Below, in pieces: positions 42,522 to 51,848 of a stretch of 64,000 nucleotides of DNA (the first letter of the stretch is position 1; every line of letters begins with the position of its first letter). Under the pieces are notes generated by a model that did no database searches, was not told where the DNA came from, and worked only from the letters and a program-made list of their open reading frames with translations. The stretch is from positions 2,170,001 through 2,234,000 of the forward strand of contig OY282379.1 of assembly GCA_958295875.1 (NCBI GenBank), given 5' to 3'. The DNA comes from an uncultured Pseudomonadales bacterium (lineage in GTDB: Bacteria; Pseudomonadota; Gammaproteobacteria; Pseudomonadales; Azotimanducaceae). A program made the translations under genes and the position numbers.

Positions 42522-44195
42522 CTACCCGCAGGTGGCTGGATTGCGCAACACGCGGCCCGCCCGCGCGCCCGTGAGCTCGTCGTCGCGCAGGATGACGTCG
42601 CCGTTGCACACGGTGGCGAGATAGCCCTTGGCCTTCTGAATGAGCCGCGGCGCGCCGCCGGGGAAATCATGCACCAATTGCGGCTGCCGTTCCGCCACGC
42701 GGCCCACGTCGATGACGTTCACGTCCGCCCGCTTGCCCACTTCCAGCTCGCCGCGGTCGTTGAGCCCCAGAATGCGGGCTTGGGCGCTGGTGAGCTTGCG
42801 CACGGCTTCGGCGAGGCTGAAGTGGCCCTTGTCGCGGTGCCAGTGGGAGAGCATGAAGCTCGTCCAGCCGGAATCCATGATCTGGCTGACATGGGCGCCG
42901 GCGTCGCCGATGCCCGGCAACACCCAGTCTTCCTCCAGGAACTTGCTCACGGCCTCCAAGTCGTGGTTGAAGAAGCGCACGTGGAAGAGCGCCAAGCCGT
43001 CGCTGCGGTCCATGTAGCGCAGCCACGTCTCCACGGGCTGTTCCTCGGCTTGGGCTGCCAAACTCGCGAGGCTCTGTTCCGGCCCCCGCGTGTAGGCCGG
43101 CCGGTCTTCATCGCCTAGCCAGAAGTATTGCTTGGCGCCTTCGGCGATCTGCGGGTTGTCCCGGGTTTCCTCGATGAGCTTGCGCCGCACCTCGGCATCG
43201 CGGATAGCGGCCAAGCGGGCGTCGAAACCCAGCTCGCGGAGTTCGCGCCACGCCGGGGTGGGGAACAGAATGTCCGTCTTCAAGCCGGAGAGGAAGCCGC
43301 CGCTGCGCGGCAGGGTGAGGCCGGCCACGTCGATGCCCTCCGCTTGCATGGCGGCGATGGCGCCGGCGTAGCGCGTGCGGCCATCTTCCGCAGGGATGAG
43401 GGGGGCGCTGAACAGGAGGCGGGTGCCGGCGTTGCGCGCCTGTTCGGCGATGAGCGCCATCTCGTCGTCGATCTTCGAGTAATTCAGCACGAACTGCAGG
43501 ATGCCGCCGCCTTGGCCCACGGCCTTCGCAATCGCCGCCAACTCGTCGCTCTTGGCGAAGGTGCCCGGAATGGAGCGTCCGTCCGGCAGCACATGCCCCG
43601 GCAGACGGTTCGACGAGAACCCGATGGCGCCGTCGCGCACGGAGGCGCCGGCCAACTCGGCGATGCGGCGGATTTCGTCCTCGGTGGGATCTTCCTCGAT
43701 GGCGCGTTCGCCCATCACGTAGAAGCGCGAGGCGCAGTGGCCGACCAACCCGATCACGTTGATGGCGGGGTTCAGCTTCTCCACCGCGTTCAAGTATTCG
43801 CCATAGGACACCCAGTCCCAAGACAGGCCATTCAAGATGGCGTCCTTCGGAATGTCTTCCACGGTTTCCATCATGCCGGCGAGGAACTCGCGGTCTGCCG
43901 GTTTGCAGGGCGCGAAGGTGACGCCGCAGTTGCCGAACAGCGCCGTGGTGACACCGTGCCAAGACACTGGCGTCAATAGCGGATCCCAACCCGCCTGGGC
44001 GTCGAAGTGGGTGTGCAGGTCCACGAAGCCGGGGGTGATGGCCGCGCCGTTGGCGGCGATCTCTTGGCGGCCTTTGCCGGCCGCCGCGCCCACCGCGGCG
44101 ATGCGGTCGCCGTCGATGGCCACGTCGCCGTGAAACGGTTCGTTGCCGAGGCCATCGACGATGAGGCCGTCGCGAATGACAAGATCGTGAGCCAT
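42522..44195 (-). CDS. D-aminoacylase/N-acyl-D-amino-acid deacylase-like amidohydrolase
   Basis: 557 residues, slightly longer than characterised D-aminoacylases. The N-terminal LVIRDGLIVDGLGNEPFHGDVAIDGDRI is the amidohydrolase beta domain. PGFVDLHTHFDAQAGWDP holds the first metal H-x-H, and FGNCGVTFAPCKP near 87-99 contains the Cys typical of the D-aminoacylase branch. LPGIGDAGAHVSQ supplies the catalytic Asp region, and ELEVGKRADVNVIDVGRV closes the beta domain. It should hydrolyse an N-acyl amino acid or similar amide in the cytoplasm; the acyl group is unknown. Part of a minus-strand unit with the aldolase and GPH carrier. Confidence 0.85.
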   Translation of the reverse strand: MAHDLVIRDGLIVDGLGNEPFHGDVAIDGDRIAAVGAAAGKGRQEIAANGAAITPGFVDLHTHFDAQAGWDPLLTPVSWHGVTTALFGNCGVTFAPCKPADREFLAGMMETVEDIPKDAILNGLSWDWVSYGEYLNAVEKLNPAINVIGLVGHCASRFYVMGERAIEEDPTEDEIRRIAELAGASVRDGAIGFSSNRLPGHVLPDGRSIPGTFAKSDELAAIAKAVGQGGGILQFVLNYSKIDDEMALIAEQARNAGTRLLFSAPLIPAEDGRTRYAGAIAAMQAEGIDVAGLTLPRSGGFLSGLKTDILFPTPAWRELRELGFDARLAAIRDAEVRRKLIEETRDNPQIAEGAKQYFWLGDEDRPAYTRGPEQSLASLAAQAEEQPVETWLRYMDRSDGLALFHVRFFNHDLEAVSKFLEEDWVLPGIGDAGAHVSQIMDSGWTSFMLSHWHRDKGHFSLAEAVRKLTSAQARILGLNDRGELEVGKRADVNVIDVGRVAERQPQLVHDFPGGAPRLIQKAKGYLATVCNGDVILRDDELTGARAGRVLRNPATCG

Positions 44196-44306
44196 GTGTG
44201 TTCCCCTCCCGTGAAGCTATTGCTCGACTGCGGCGATGATGCCACTTCTACAAGGCTCGCGCAGGGGCGGGGGCCGGGCGAGGTGGCGTGCGCGCCCGGG
44301 TGCGGC

Positions 44307-45107
44307 CTACAGCGTGTCCGTCAGCTTGCGCAGCCCTGCGCCGAGGTCCGCCAAGGCGGAGCGCAGGATGAAGCGATCCCAGCCGATGCAGAAATCCCGC
44401 ACGCCGAGATCGATGTAGCGCTGCGCCTGCTCAACAGAGCCGATCTCGATGCGCGGACGAATGCCATGCTCCAGAGACTTCTTGATGACCAGCTCCTCGA
44501 ACGGCCGAATGTCCGGCGTGGCCATGAGGCGGGGCGTGCCGCGCGAGAAGCTGAAATCCGCCGGGCCCCATTGCGTCATGTCCACGCCGCGCGCTTTGGC
44601 GCGCTCCAGCACAGCGTCGATGTGGTCCACCGTGACGTCCTTCTCCACCATGATGGCGAACACGGCGCTGCGCAGATCGTCGAGATAGCGCTCGGTGTCG
44701 TAGGCCGCCAACGCCGGGCGGCGCAGCTTCACGCCCATGAAGCCGCCGCTTTCCGGCGTGTCGGGCGCGATGGCGCGGTGGCAGGCATCCACGTCTTCCG
44801 GCGTGCGCACGTCCGTGAACAGCACCGCCTTAAAGCCGGCGCCCAACGCCGCCTGCGCCCAGAACGCTTGGTCCGCCTGATCCGGCTTGATCATCAGCGG
44901 CAAGCCGCCCCCGCATTGCGCCGCCCGTGCCATGTGGTAGAGCAGGCTCATGTCGAACGTGGCGTATTCGGCGACGAACTCGGCGTAGTCGAAGAGGCCG
45001 GCATCGCCCACCATCTCCGCGACGTCCGGGTCCGCGAACATGATGTGGGTGCCGACGGTCGGCTCGTTGCGATCGAGCTTCTCGCGCAGCGTGTTGGGCG
45101 CAATCAT
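44307..45107 (-). CDS. HpcH/HpaI-type class II aldolase family protein
   Basis: 266 residues. The TIM-barrel pattern of 2-keto-3-deoxy acid aldolases is visible: VGTHIMFADPDVAEMVGDAGLFDYAEFVAEY, then PLMIKPDQADQAF, a GAGFKAVLFTDVRTPEDVD strand, VFAIMVEKDVTVDHIDAVL and a GVDMTQWGPADFS end strand. The metal-binding Glu and Asp are probably the E of MVEKD and the D of GPADFS. It would split or form a carbon-carbon bond with pyruvate or a short aldehyde. First gene of the minus-strand catabolic unit; divergent from the exported-protein cluster. Confidence 0.82.
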   Translation of the reverse strand: MIAPNTLREKLDRNEPTVGTHIMFADPDVAEMVGDAGLFDYAEFVAEYATFDMSLLYHMARAAQCGGGLPLMIKPDQADQAFWAQAALGAGFKAVLFTDVRTPEDVDACHRAIAPDTPESGGFMGVKLRRPALAAYDTERYLDDLRSAVFAIMVEKDVTVDHIDAVLERAKARGVDMTQWGPADFSFSRGTPRLMATPDIRPFEELVIKKSLEHGIRPRIEIGSVEQAQRYIDLGVRDFCIGWDRFILRSALADLGAGLRKLTDTL

Positions 45108-45288
45108 GGGGCGTTGTCTCTGGCGGGGGCGGCGTGACCATACCGCGCAGGGCGCAAACCGCAAGGGCGGCAACGGTGGGTTGGGTGGTGCCATCCAGAA
45201 GGCGCTCAGGCCGCATAGGGGGTTGACGGAAGGGGGGGGAGGGGGGGTAGTCTGCCCGTCAGGGCTGGGGAGACGGGAGAAAATCACT

Positions 45289-47277
45289 GTGAGAGCCGCC
45301 GATTTCGAGGCCGCGGCGCGCGGCGCGCTGAGCGCCCGGATTTGCGAGGCGTCGTTGAAGGCGCGTAGGGGCGTTCCACCTTTACCACCGCGGCGCCGCC
45401 CCGCTCGGCGCCTTTTCGCACTACTTCTCCTCGCGCTCGCGGCGGCACATTCGGCCCCGGCGCTTGCCGACCACAATTTCGGCCACGCCACTAACCTTGG
45501 CATAACCACGAGCTGGGAGGCCGATGGCAGGACCCAAGTAGGGAACATCCCGGATGCAGATGGGGATGGGTACAACTACTACCGATTCAGCGTGGAAGTC
45601 GCTGGACCCGTTTGGGCATGGACGATGGGCGGATTCAATCCCAGACTACGAATCTTCGACGAAAACGGTATGCCCCTGACCGATTGGTTGAGATCCAGTT
45701 ATCGTCGGGTCGCCGAGCTGGAATCAGGGGATTACTACGTTGTCGCCCGTTATAGCGCGGCTGGGGCATACCGCCTCCGTCTCGTGGGTGGCGGGCGTGG
45801 CCACGATGACGTCGGCAATGTCTGGGGCGAAGCGCAGTTGGTGGTACCTGCCATCAGCACACTGGCCGATCCGGCCATGCCTAGTGAGCGCTGGTACATC
45901 AACTACGAAGAGGACCGAGACTACTTCAAGTTCGTCGTGCCCGAGGGTACCCATAAGTGGGTGCGAATCTGGTCGTCCGGCAGCATTGATACTGAGGCAT
46001 GGCTCTGGGATGAATACGGAGTTGAGCTCGAGGAAAACGACGATTCTGGATCAGACCGCAACTTTTTCATCGACAGAGAGCTCGCCCCGGGCACATACCG
46101 TTTGCTCGTCCGTGGACGCACCGGACCACCATACCAGCTACACCTCACTGCCGGGGACGACCACGGCAACCTCTTCCAGACCGCAAGCCGGGCCCAGTTG
46201 CACAGCGAAGTGACCGGGGCGCTGGACTATCGGTCGGATCTGGACAGGTTCTGGTTCCGAGTGACGACACCCGGCAGGGTGGAGCTCTGGTCGTCTGGTA
46301 CCGGTAGCTTTCCCGCCGGATTCCTTGACGACGCCTACGGAGTTCTGCTTGAGTCGAATGCCGGATCAGGAGATGGGAACAACTTCCGCATCAACAGAAT
46401 GCTCGATCCGGGAATCTACTATGTTTCAGTGTACCCAAACGGTTCCAGGACCAGCAGCACGGGCCCCTACACCCTCCATCTTTCGGGCGAAGCCTCCGGC
46501 GTGGTCACCGTGCCGCTGCTTCTCTCGGACGACCACCCCCGCGGCCAAGGATTCGTTCGGATCGTCAACCACTCTGCGAGAACAGCCAACTTTGGCATCA
46601 CAGCCTTCGACGACACCGGCCGGGAAGCAGGGAGCTTCACGTTAGAGAGTTTGGGGCCTTGGAAGACCAGGTACTTCAACTCGCGGGATTTGGAGCTGGG
46701 CGAACCGGAGAAGGGGATCAACAGCGGCGTTGGCAGAGGCGTGGGCAACTGGTACTTGGAAGTGGAGCCGAGCGTACCGGAAGTCGAGCTGCTCTCTTAC
46801 GTCCGCACCCCCGACGGCTTCCTCACCGGCATGCACGCGCTGGTGCCGAGCCGAGGCAGAGAATATCGCGTTGCGGTGTTCAACCCGGGCAGCAACCCCG
46901 ACCAGGCAAGCAGGCTGCGCCTTCTCCACCCGAGGTGCCCGCAAAGCGAACAGAGCAGTTGCAATCCCGCCAACGTCACCATCTTCGGCGTGGACGACGC
47001 TGGGATCCGGTCGCCGGACGTTCAGTTCACCTTGGCCTCCGGCGTGGCGTGCGAAGTGACGGCGGCGCAATTGGAAGGATTGGACCCGAGCCCCAACTGT
47101 CTCGGAGGCAGCCTCGGCGGCGACAACAGCTTGGGCGACGGCGTCGGCAAGTGGCAGCTCTTCATCTATGCGGACCAGTACCTGCATGTCATGTCGCTGC
47201 TGGACGGCGCCAGCGGGCACTTGACCAACCTCTCGGTGCCCGCTTCCAGCCAAGTCTTCGTGCCGCCGGACAGCTAA
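45289..47277 (+). CDS. Exported protein with PPC-like beta domains and a VPLxL-type repeat module
   Basis: 662 residues, GTG start behind GGGAGA. A basic leader is followed by a signal peptide (RRLFALLLLALAAAHSAPALA). Residues about 60-390 are three or four beta-sandwich repeats resembling bacterial pre-peptidase C-terminal (PPC) domains (DADGDGYNYYRFSVEVAG, EEDRDYFKFVVPEGT, RSDLDRFWFRVTTPGRVELW). Residues about 405-660 form a module (VTVPLLLSDDHPRGQGFVRIVN through HLTNLSVPASSQ) also found twice in the protein at 49219. Two Cys near the end may form a disulfide. It should be periplasmic or extracellular; no enzyme motif is visible. First of four same-strand genes. Confidence 0.72.
   Translation: MRAADFEAAARGALSARICEASLKARRGVPPLPPRRRPARRLFALLLLALAAAHSAPALADHNFGHATNLGITTSWEADGRTQVGNIPDADGDGYNYYRFSVEVAGPVWAWTMGGFNPRLRIFDENGMPLTDWLRSSYRRVAELESGDYYVVARYSAAGAYRLRLVGGGRGHDDVGNVWGEAQLVVPAISTLADPAMPSERWYINYEEDRDYFKFVVPEGTHKWVRIWSSGSIDTEAWLWDEYGVELEENDDSGSDRNFFIDRELAPGTYRLLVRGRTGPPYQLHLTAGDDHGNLFQTASRAQLHSEVTGALDYRSDLDRFWFRVTTPGRVELWSSGTGSFPAGFLDDAYGVLLESNAGSGDGNNFRINRMLDPGIYYVSVYPNGSRTSSTGPYTLHLSGEASGVVTVPLLLSDDHPRGQGFVRIVNHSARTANFGITAFDDTGREAGSFTLESLGPWKTRYFNSRDLELGEPEKGINSGVGRGVGNWYLEVEPSVPEVELLSYVRTPDGFLTGMHALVPSRGREYRVAVFNPGSNPDQASRLRLLHPRCPQSEQSSCNPANVTIFGVDDAGIRSPDVQFTLASGVACEVTAAQLEGLDPSPNCLGGSLGGDNSLGDGVGKWQLFIYADQYLHVMSLLDGASGHLTNLSVPASSQVFVPPDS
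47221..47265 (+). repeat. 45-bp segment repeated at 51946-51990 (copy 1)
   Basis: The 3' end of the PPC-like gene, encoding LTNLSVPASSQVFVP, recurs with about five mismatches 4.7 kb downstream, after the terminator of the cluster. The second copy is not part of a recognisable gene. Confidence 0.7.
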
Positions 47278-47340
47278 TGAGGAGATGACCATGAACGGGA
47301 ACCCAGTTGAGCGGGATGGCCGATCAAGGGGGACGACCGC

Positions 47341-48237
47341 ATGAGAGGGATTCGCTTCGCGGCATCAGCCGCGCTGTGTCTGCTGGCCGCCTCCGCAGCC
47401 GCCAGCGACCTCCCCGTCATTGCGGTGACGGCCATCAAGTCTTCGGTGGACGAGCGGAGCTACCGGGCGTACACGAACGCCAAGGCGGCCAACTTCCAGA
47501 ACATGCTGGAAACGCAGCTATCGAAGATCAACCGCTTCAGGCTGATGGAGCGCAATCGCGTGGACGAAGTGCTTTCCGAGCAGGGGTTGCAGGACGTATT
47601 CACATCCACTGGCAGCGGGCTCGACATTGAAGGCATCGACTACATCGTCTACGGGGCCATCACGCGGCTCGGCGCCACCGAACGGAACATCAGGACGGGC
47701 AACTTCGAATCGGTGAAGGTGGTTGCGGAGTTCGGCGTCGACATGAAGTTGGTCGATGTCCATACGGGCGAGATACGCCGGGCGGAGAACGTGGACCTCC
47801 GCATGGAGACGGGAAAGAGTTTGGGGACGGGCTCGTTTTCCTCTTCGGAACAGGATGCCGCGCCGCTCTCGACGCTGCAAAGGGCGGTGGCCCGCAAGGT
47901 CGCCGCCGTCATCACCGAGAGCATATTTCCCGTGAAGGTGGTTGCCGTCGAAAACGGAGAGGTCTACCTGAACTACGGGGAAGCCATGTTTGAGAGGGGC
48001 GATAGCCTGACGGTCTACCGGGAGGGGCGTGCCTTCACTGATCCCGACACCGGGCTTTCGCTCGGCAGCGCCCGCACCGAATTGGGGACGCTGCTAATCA
48101 AGGGGACGACCGACAGGTTCTCGACGGCAACCGTGTCGTCGGGGGAGGAACCGCAGGTTGGCGACATCGCAACCGTCTCCGTGGAATCAAGCGGCGGCGG
48201 CAAGGGACAACGGGAGTACTTGGGGAGGAAGATTTGA
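47341..48237 (+). CDS. CsgG-family exported protein (paralogue 1)
   Basis: 298 residues. A signal peptide (FAASAALCLLAASAAASDLP) precedes a CsgG/HfaB-type domain: PVIAVTAIKSSVDERSYRAYT, TQLSKINRFRLMERNRVDEVLSEQG-type pattern near 60-85, GIDYIVYGAITRLGATERN and DMKLVDVHTGEIRRAENVDL. CsgG itself is an outer-membrane lipoprotein pore for curli; here no lipobox Cys follows the signal peptide, so lipid anchoring is not expected. The C-terminal 90 residues (EVYLNYGEAMFERGDSLTVY) form an extra beta domain shared with paralogue 2. Tightly coupled to the next gene through an overlapping TTGA. Confidence 0.78.
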   Translation: MRGIRFAASAALCLLAASAAASDLPVIAVTAIKSSVDERSYRAYTNAKAANFQNMLETQLSKINRFRLMERNRVDEVLSEQGLQDVFTSTGSGLDIEGIDYIVYGAITRLGATERNIRTGNFESVKVVAEFGVDMKLVDVHTGEIRRAENVDLRMETGKSLGTGSFSSSEQDAAPLSTLQRAVARKVAAVITESIFPVKVVAVENGEVYLNYGEAMFERGDSLTVYREGRAFTDPDTGLSLGSARTELGTLLIKGTTDRFSTATVSSGEEPQVGDIATVSVESSGGGKGQREYLGRKI

Positions 48238-49184
48238 AACACCTACTCGGAGTGGCGTTGGCGGCGCTTGTCCCGGCGCAAGCCTTCGCTGCGGAGCAGG
48301 CCCCGGTCATTGCGGTCGGGGAGATAACCAGTTCCATCCAGCAGTGGGACACGGAGAACATGCAGACGGCCATAGAGACCGCCATTTCCAAGACGCGGAA
48401 ATTCAAGCTGATGGAGCGGTCTCGGTTGGATGCCCTGCTGGCGGAACGGGGGCTTTCGTTGTCTGGCATCACCGAGGGAATCGACAGCCTTGGCGGCTTC
48501 GGCGGCGTCGACTATCTGCTCTACGGTCGGCTCACGCAGGTGGGCCTCGAACGCAAATCTTACTTTCTGTACACCAAATGCGAGGCGAGTTTGGGGTTGG
48601 ACATCCGCACCGTGGATGTCGGTAGCGGGGAAATCCGGTTCAGCGAGAGCATCAGGCTGTCGAAGGACGTGGCTACCGGCGGTTCCGACGACGACCCCTG
48701 CCGCGGACTGCCGATCACGTCGGTGGAGGAACTCAGCATCGACGCCGCGGAAGAGGTCGCTTGGAAGCTGACCGTCTCGTTGTTCCCCATCAAGGTCGCC
48801 AACGTGGACGGCAGCCGGGCGTTCCTCAACTACGGGGAGCCCCTGCTGGAGAGAGGGGACTATGTCCGGGTGGTGAGGATAGGCGAGGGGTTCGTGGACC
48901 CGGATTCCGGAGAGGTTCTCGGAGCGGAGGAAGTGAAAGCGGGGATTCTGCGTGTTTCCGATGTCCGGTCGAGGTATTCGATAGCGAACATCATGCTCGT
49001 CTGGGAGAACTTCGGCGTCGGCGACGTGGGGCACAAGGTCATCGGCAGAAAGGACGTCAAGGCCGTGCAATCGGAACTTTCCGCCTGCGACAAGGCGAGG
49101 AAGAACGAGGAACGGCGCTGCCGGAAGTCCGGCAGCAAGTGCGACGAAGCGACGGCGGCGAGGAGTAGGGCTTGCGGGATGTAG
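48234..49184 (+). CDS. CsgG-family exported protein (paralogue 2)
   Basis: 316 residues with a TTG start (TTG overlapping the previous TGA) behind GGGGAGGA. Signal peptide HLLGVALAALVPAQAFAAEQ, then the same CsgG-like pattern as its neighbour: PVIAVGEITSSIQQWDTENM, KTRKFKLMERSRLDALLAER, GGVDYLLYGRLTQVGL, DIRTVDVGSGEIRFSESIRL. The C-terminal beta domain is again present (RAFLNYGEPLLERGDYVRVV), followed by a Cys-rich basic tail (CDKARKNEERRCRKSGSKCD) not found in paralogue 1. No lipobox. The pair may form a hetero-oligomer; there are no curli genes nearby. Confidence 0.78.
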   Translation: MKHLLGVALAALVPAQAFAAEQAPVIAVGEITSSIQQWDTENMQTAIETAISKTRKFKLMERSRLDALLAERGLSLSGITEGIDSLGGFGGVDYLLYGRLTQVGLERKSYFLYTKCEASLGLDIRTVDVGSGEIRFSESIRLSKDVATGGSDDDPCRGLPITSVEELSIDAAEEVAWKLTVSLFPIKVANVDGSRAFLNYGEPLLERGDYVRVVRIGEGFVDPDSGEVLGAEEVKAGILRVSDVRSRYSIANIMLVWENFGVGDVGHKVIGRKDVKAVQSELSACDKARKNEERRCRKSGSKCDEATAARSRACGM

Positions 49185-49218
49185 GGCCGACTGGTCTGCG
49201 TCTTTCTCCTTGAACCCG

Positions 49219-51831
49219 ATGAAACGCGCCGTCGCAACGGCCGTGTTCGCTTTGGCGGCCGCGTTGCCGCCGGCGATGGCTCACGCGCAAGATGCGGCGA
49301 CGGCGGTTTCCGTTCCGCTGATGCTGCCGGCCTCCGATGCGGTGCGGCAGAGCTTCGTGCGCCTCATCAACGAGTCCGATGAAGCCGGCGCCGCGCGCAT
49401 CGTCGCCGTGGACGACAGCGGGAACGCCGCAGACCCGATTGAGGTTCGCTTGGCGGCCAACTCCGTCCTTCACTTCAATTCCGGCGACCTCACCAACGGG
49501 AACGCGAGCAAGGGCATCGACGATGGGATCGGCTCGCCGCGCGAGGGAAGCTGGCGGCTGCGCGTCGAAACCGCCTTGTCCCAAGTTCGGGTGCTTTCCT
49601 TCATTCGCACGAGGGACGGGTTCCTGACGGCCATGCAGGGCGTGTTGCCGAGGGACGCCCAAGGGCGGCTGTTGGCGCGAACGATCAATCCCGCCAGCAA
49701 CCCCCGCCAGCGCAGCTCCCTGCGCCTCGTCAACACCGGCGCAAGCCCTGAACGGGTGAGCGTCGCCGGCGTCGATGATGCGGGGAACCGCGCCGGGCCG
49801 GTGACTTTGACGTTGGCGGCAGGGCAATCCCGCACTTTGTCGGCGGTTGAGCTTGAGGAAGGCGCGCCGGGCATGGAAGGAATGCTCGGCGACGGCGCGG
49901 GCAAGTGGCAACTGCTGGTGACGGCTTCGCAGGCTGTCATGGGCATGGCCCTGCTGGAAACGTCCGGGGGGCACATCACAAACCTTTCGACGGCAGGCGT
50001 TTTGGCAGCGGAAGGCGACGGCACATCAGGCGGCGCTGGTGGCGTTTCCGTTCCGTTGATGCTGCCGGCCGCCGATGCCGTGCGGCAGAGCTTCGTGCGC
50101 CTCATCAACGAGTCCGATGAAGCCGGCGCCGCGCACATCGTCGCCGTGGACGATGGCGGGAACGCCGCGGGCCCGATCACGATCCGCTTGGCCGCCAACT
50201 CCGTCCTTCACTTCAATTCCGGCGACCTCACCAACGGGAACGCGAGCAAGGGCATCGACGATGGGATTGGCGCGCCGCGTGAGGGAAGCTGGCGGTTGCG
50301 CGTCGAGACGGCGTTGTCCCAAGTTCGGGTGCTTTCCTTCATTCGCACGAGGGACGGATTCCTGACGGCCATGCAGGGCGTGTTGCCAAGGGACGCCCAA
50401 GGGCGGCTGTTGGCGCGGACGATCAATCCCGCCAGCAACCCCCGCCAGCGCAGCTCGCTGCGCCTCGTCAACACTGGCGCAAGCGCCGAACGGGTGAGCA
50501 TCGCCGGCGTCGATGATGCGGGGAGCCGCGCCGGGCCGATGACTTTGACGTTGGCGGCCGGGCAGTCCCGCACCCTGTCGGCAGTTGAGCTTGAAGAAGG
50601 CGTGCGGGGCATTGAGGGAACGCTCGGCGACGGCGCGGGCAAGTGGCAACTGCTGGTGACCGCTTCGCAAGCGGTGATGGGAATGGCGCTGCTGGAAACG
50701 TCTGGGGGGCACATCACAAACCTTTCGACGGCAGGCGTTATGGCCGCGGAAGGCCTCGGCACATCGAGCGGGCCGGTGGTGGTGACGGTGATGCCCAACC
50801 GTTCTCTAGCCAGTGGCGAAGACGCCACCTCGGATCTATCCGTCCACTTCTCCGACGATCAAGCGCTCGTCTACGAGGCGTCTTCCAGCGACGCGGAAGT
50901 GGTGCGCGTGAGCGTGACGGGTATTGCGCTGACGTTGATGCCGGTGGCGGAGGGGAGCGCGACGGTGACAGTGACGGCTCGCGACCCCGACGGCAACTCC
51001 GTCTCACAGACGTTCTCGGTGACGGTGAGGTCGTCGCAAGGGCTCGGAATCGGGGAGAGGTTCCGCGACTGCGACGCGTGCCCGGAGATGGTGGTGGTGC
51101 CAACGGGGACGTTCATGATGGGCGCGCCGGTGTCGGAGGTCGGTTCGGAAGACAGGGAGCGTCCGGTGCATGCGGTGTCGGTTCCGTCGTTCGCGGCGGG
51201 CGTGTACGAGGTGACGTTCGCGGAGTGGGACGCGTGCGTGGCGGATGGCGGCTGCGGCGGCTACCGGCCTCACGACGGGCCCTTGCACGAAGAAGGCTCG
51301 GGCCGCTGGGGCCGCGGCAACCGGCCAGTGATCAATGTGAGTTGGCACGATGCCAAACGCTACGTTGAGTGGCTGTCGGGGAGGACGGGCGAGTCGTACC
51401 GTTTGCTGAGCGAGTCGGAGTGGGAGTATGCGGCTCGCGCGGGCACCAGCACGGCGTACAACTGGGGGAACGAGGTCGGCGTCAACCGGGCCAACTGCTG
51501 GGGCTGCGGCAGCCGGTGGGACGATGAGAGGACTGCGCCGGTGGGCAGCTTCGACGCGAACGCCTGGGGTCTGCACGACGTGCATGGGAACGTCTGGGAG
51601 TGGACGGAGGACTGCTGGAACGAGAGCTACGCTGGAGCGCCGAGCGATGGCAGCGCGTGGCTGACGGGCAATTGTGGCTCTCGCGTCTGGCGCAGCGGTT
51701 CTTGGAACGACCATCCCTCGGGCCATTCCTCGGACCTTCGCGCCGCGACCCGAGTCGGGGTCCCCACGGACCTCGACATCGCGGATTACGGGGACATTAC
51801 CGGGTTCCGTGTGGCCCGGGCGCTCCGATGA
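49219..51831 (+). CDS. Exported multidomain protein: two 246-residue repeats, Ig-like domain and SUMF1 domain
   Basis: 870 residues from ATG 49219 (TTG 49210 is possible). Signal peptide AVFALAAALPPAMAHAQDA. Residues about 30-275 and 276-520 are near-identical repeats (VPLMLPAxDAVRQSFVRLIN through GGHITNLSTAGV). An Ig/cadherin-like beta domain follows (VVVTVMPNRSLASGEDATSD to SVTV, about 525-610). The C-terminus is a SUMF1 domain: CPEMVVVPTGTFMMG, PVINVSWHDAKRYVEWLSG, YRLLSESEWEYAAR, GLHDVHGNVWEWTEDCW. The formylglycine-forming Cys pair is missing: the region reads VWRSGSWNDHPSGHSSDLRA. It is probably a ligand-binding surface or secreted protein. A strong terminator follows 18 bases after the stop. 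Confidence 0.8.
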   Translation: MKRAVATAVFALAAALPPAMAHAQDAATAVSVPLMLPASDAVRQSFVRLINESDEAGAARIVAVDDSGNAADPIEVRLAANSVLHFNSGDLTNGNASKGIDDGIGSPREGSWRLRVETALSQVRVLSFIRTRDGFLTAMQGVLPRDAQGRLLARTINPASNPRQRSSLRLVNTGASPERVSVAGVDDAGNRAGPVTLTLAAGQSRTLSAVELEEGAPGMEGMLGDGAGKWQLLVTASQAVMGMALLETSGGHITNLSTAGVLAAEGDGTSGGAGGVSVPLMLPAADAVRQSFVRLINESDEAGAAHIVAVDDGGNAAGPITIRLAANSVLHFNSGDLTNGNASKGIDDGIGAPREGSWRLRVETALSQVRVLSFIRTRDGFLTAMQGVLPRDAQGRLLARTINPASNPRQRSSLRLVNTGASAERVSIAGVDDAGSRAGPMTLTLAAGQSRTLSAVELEEGVRGIEGTLGDGAGKWQLLVTASQAVMGMALLETSGGHITNLSTAGVMAAEGLGTSSGPVVVTVMPNRSLASGEDATSDLSVHFSDDQALVYEASSSDAEVVRVSVTGIALTLMPVAEGSATVTVTARDPDGNSVSQTFSVTVRSSQGLGIGERFRDCDACPEMVVVPTGTFMMGAPVSEVGSEDRERPVHAVSVPSFAAGVYEVTFAEWDACVADGGCGGYRPHDGPLHEEGSGRWGRGNRPVINVSWHDAKRYVEWLSGRTGESYRLLSESEWEYAARAGTSTAYNWGNEVGVNRANCWGCGSRWDDERTAPVGSFDANAWGLHDVHGNVWEWTEDCWNESYAGAPSDGSAWLTGNCGSRVWRSGSWNDHPSGHSSDLRAATRVGVPTDLDIADYGDITGFRVARALR
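49306..50768 (+). repeat. Two tandem near-identical copies of a 738-bp unit
   Basis: Copy 1 runs from about 49306 to 50043 and copy 2 from 50044 to about 50768. The period is exactly 246 codons and only scattered, mostly third-position or conservative changes separate the copies. The high identity indicates a recent duplication or continuing gene conversion, and the array can gain or lose units by recombination without breaking the frame. Confidence 0.92.
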
Positions 51832-51848
51832 GTCTTTGCTTCCTTGTC

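Noticed and set aside
49219..51831. SUMF1 protein as the maturase of the nearby sulfatase
   Set aside because: The catalytic cysteine pair of formylglycine-generating enzymes is absent, and the protein is exported while maturation must act on the unfolded sulfatase.
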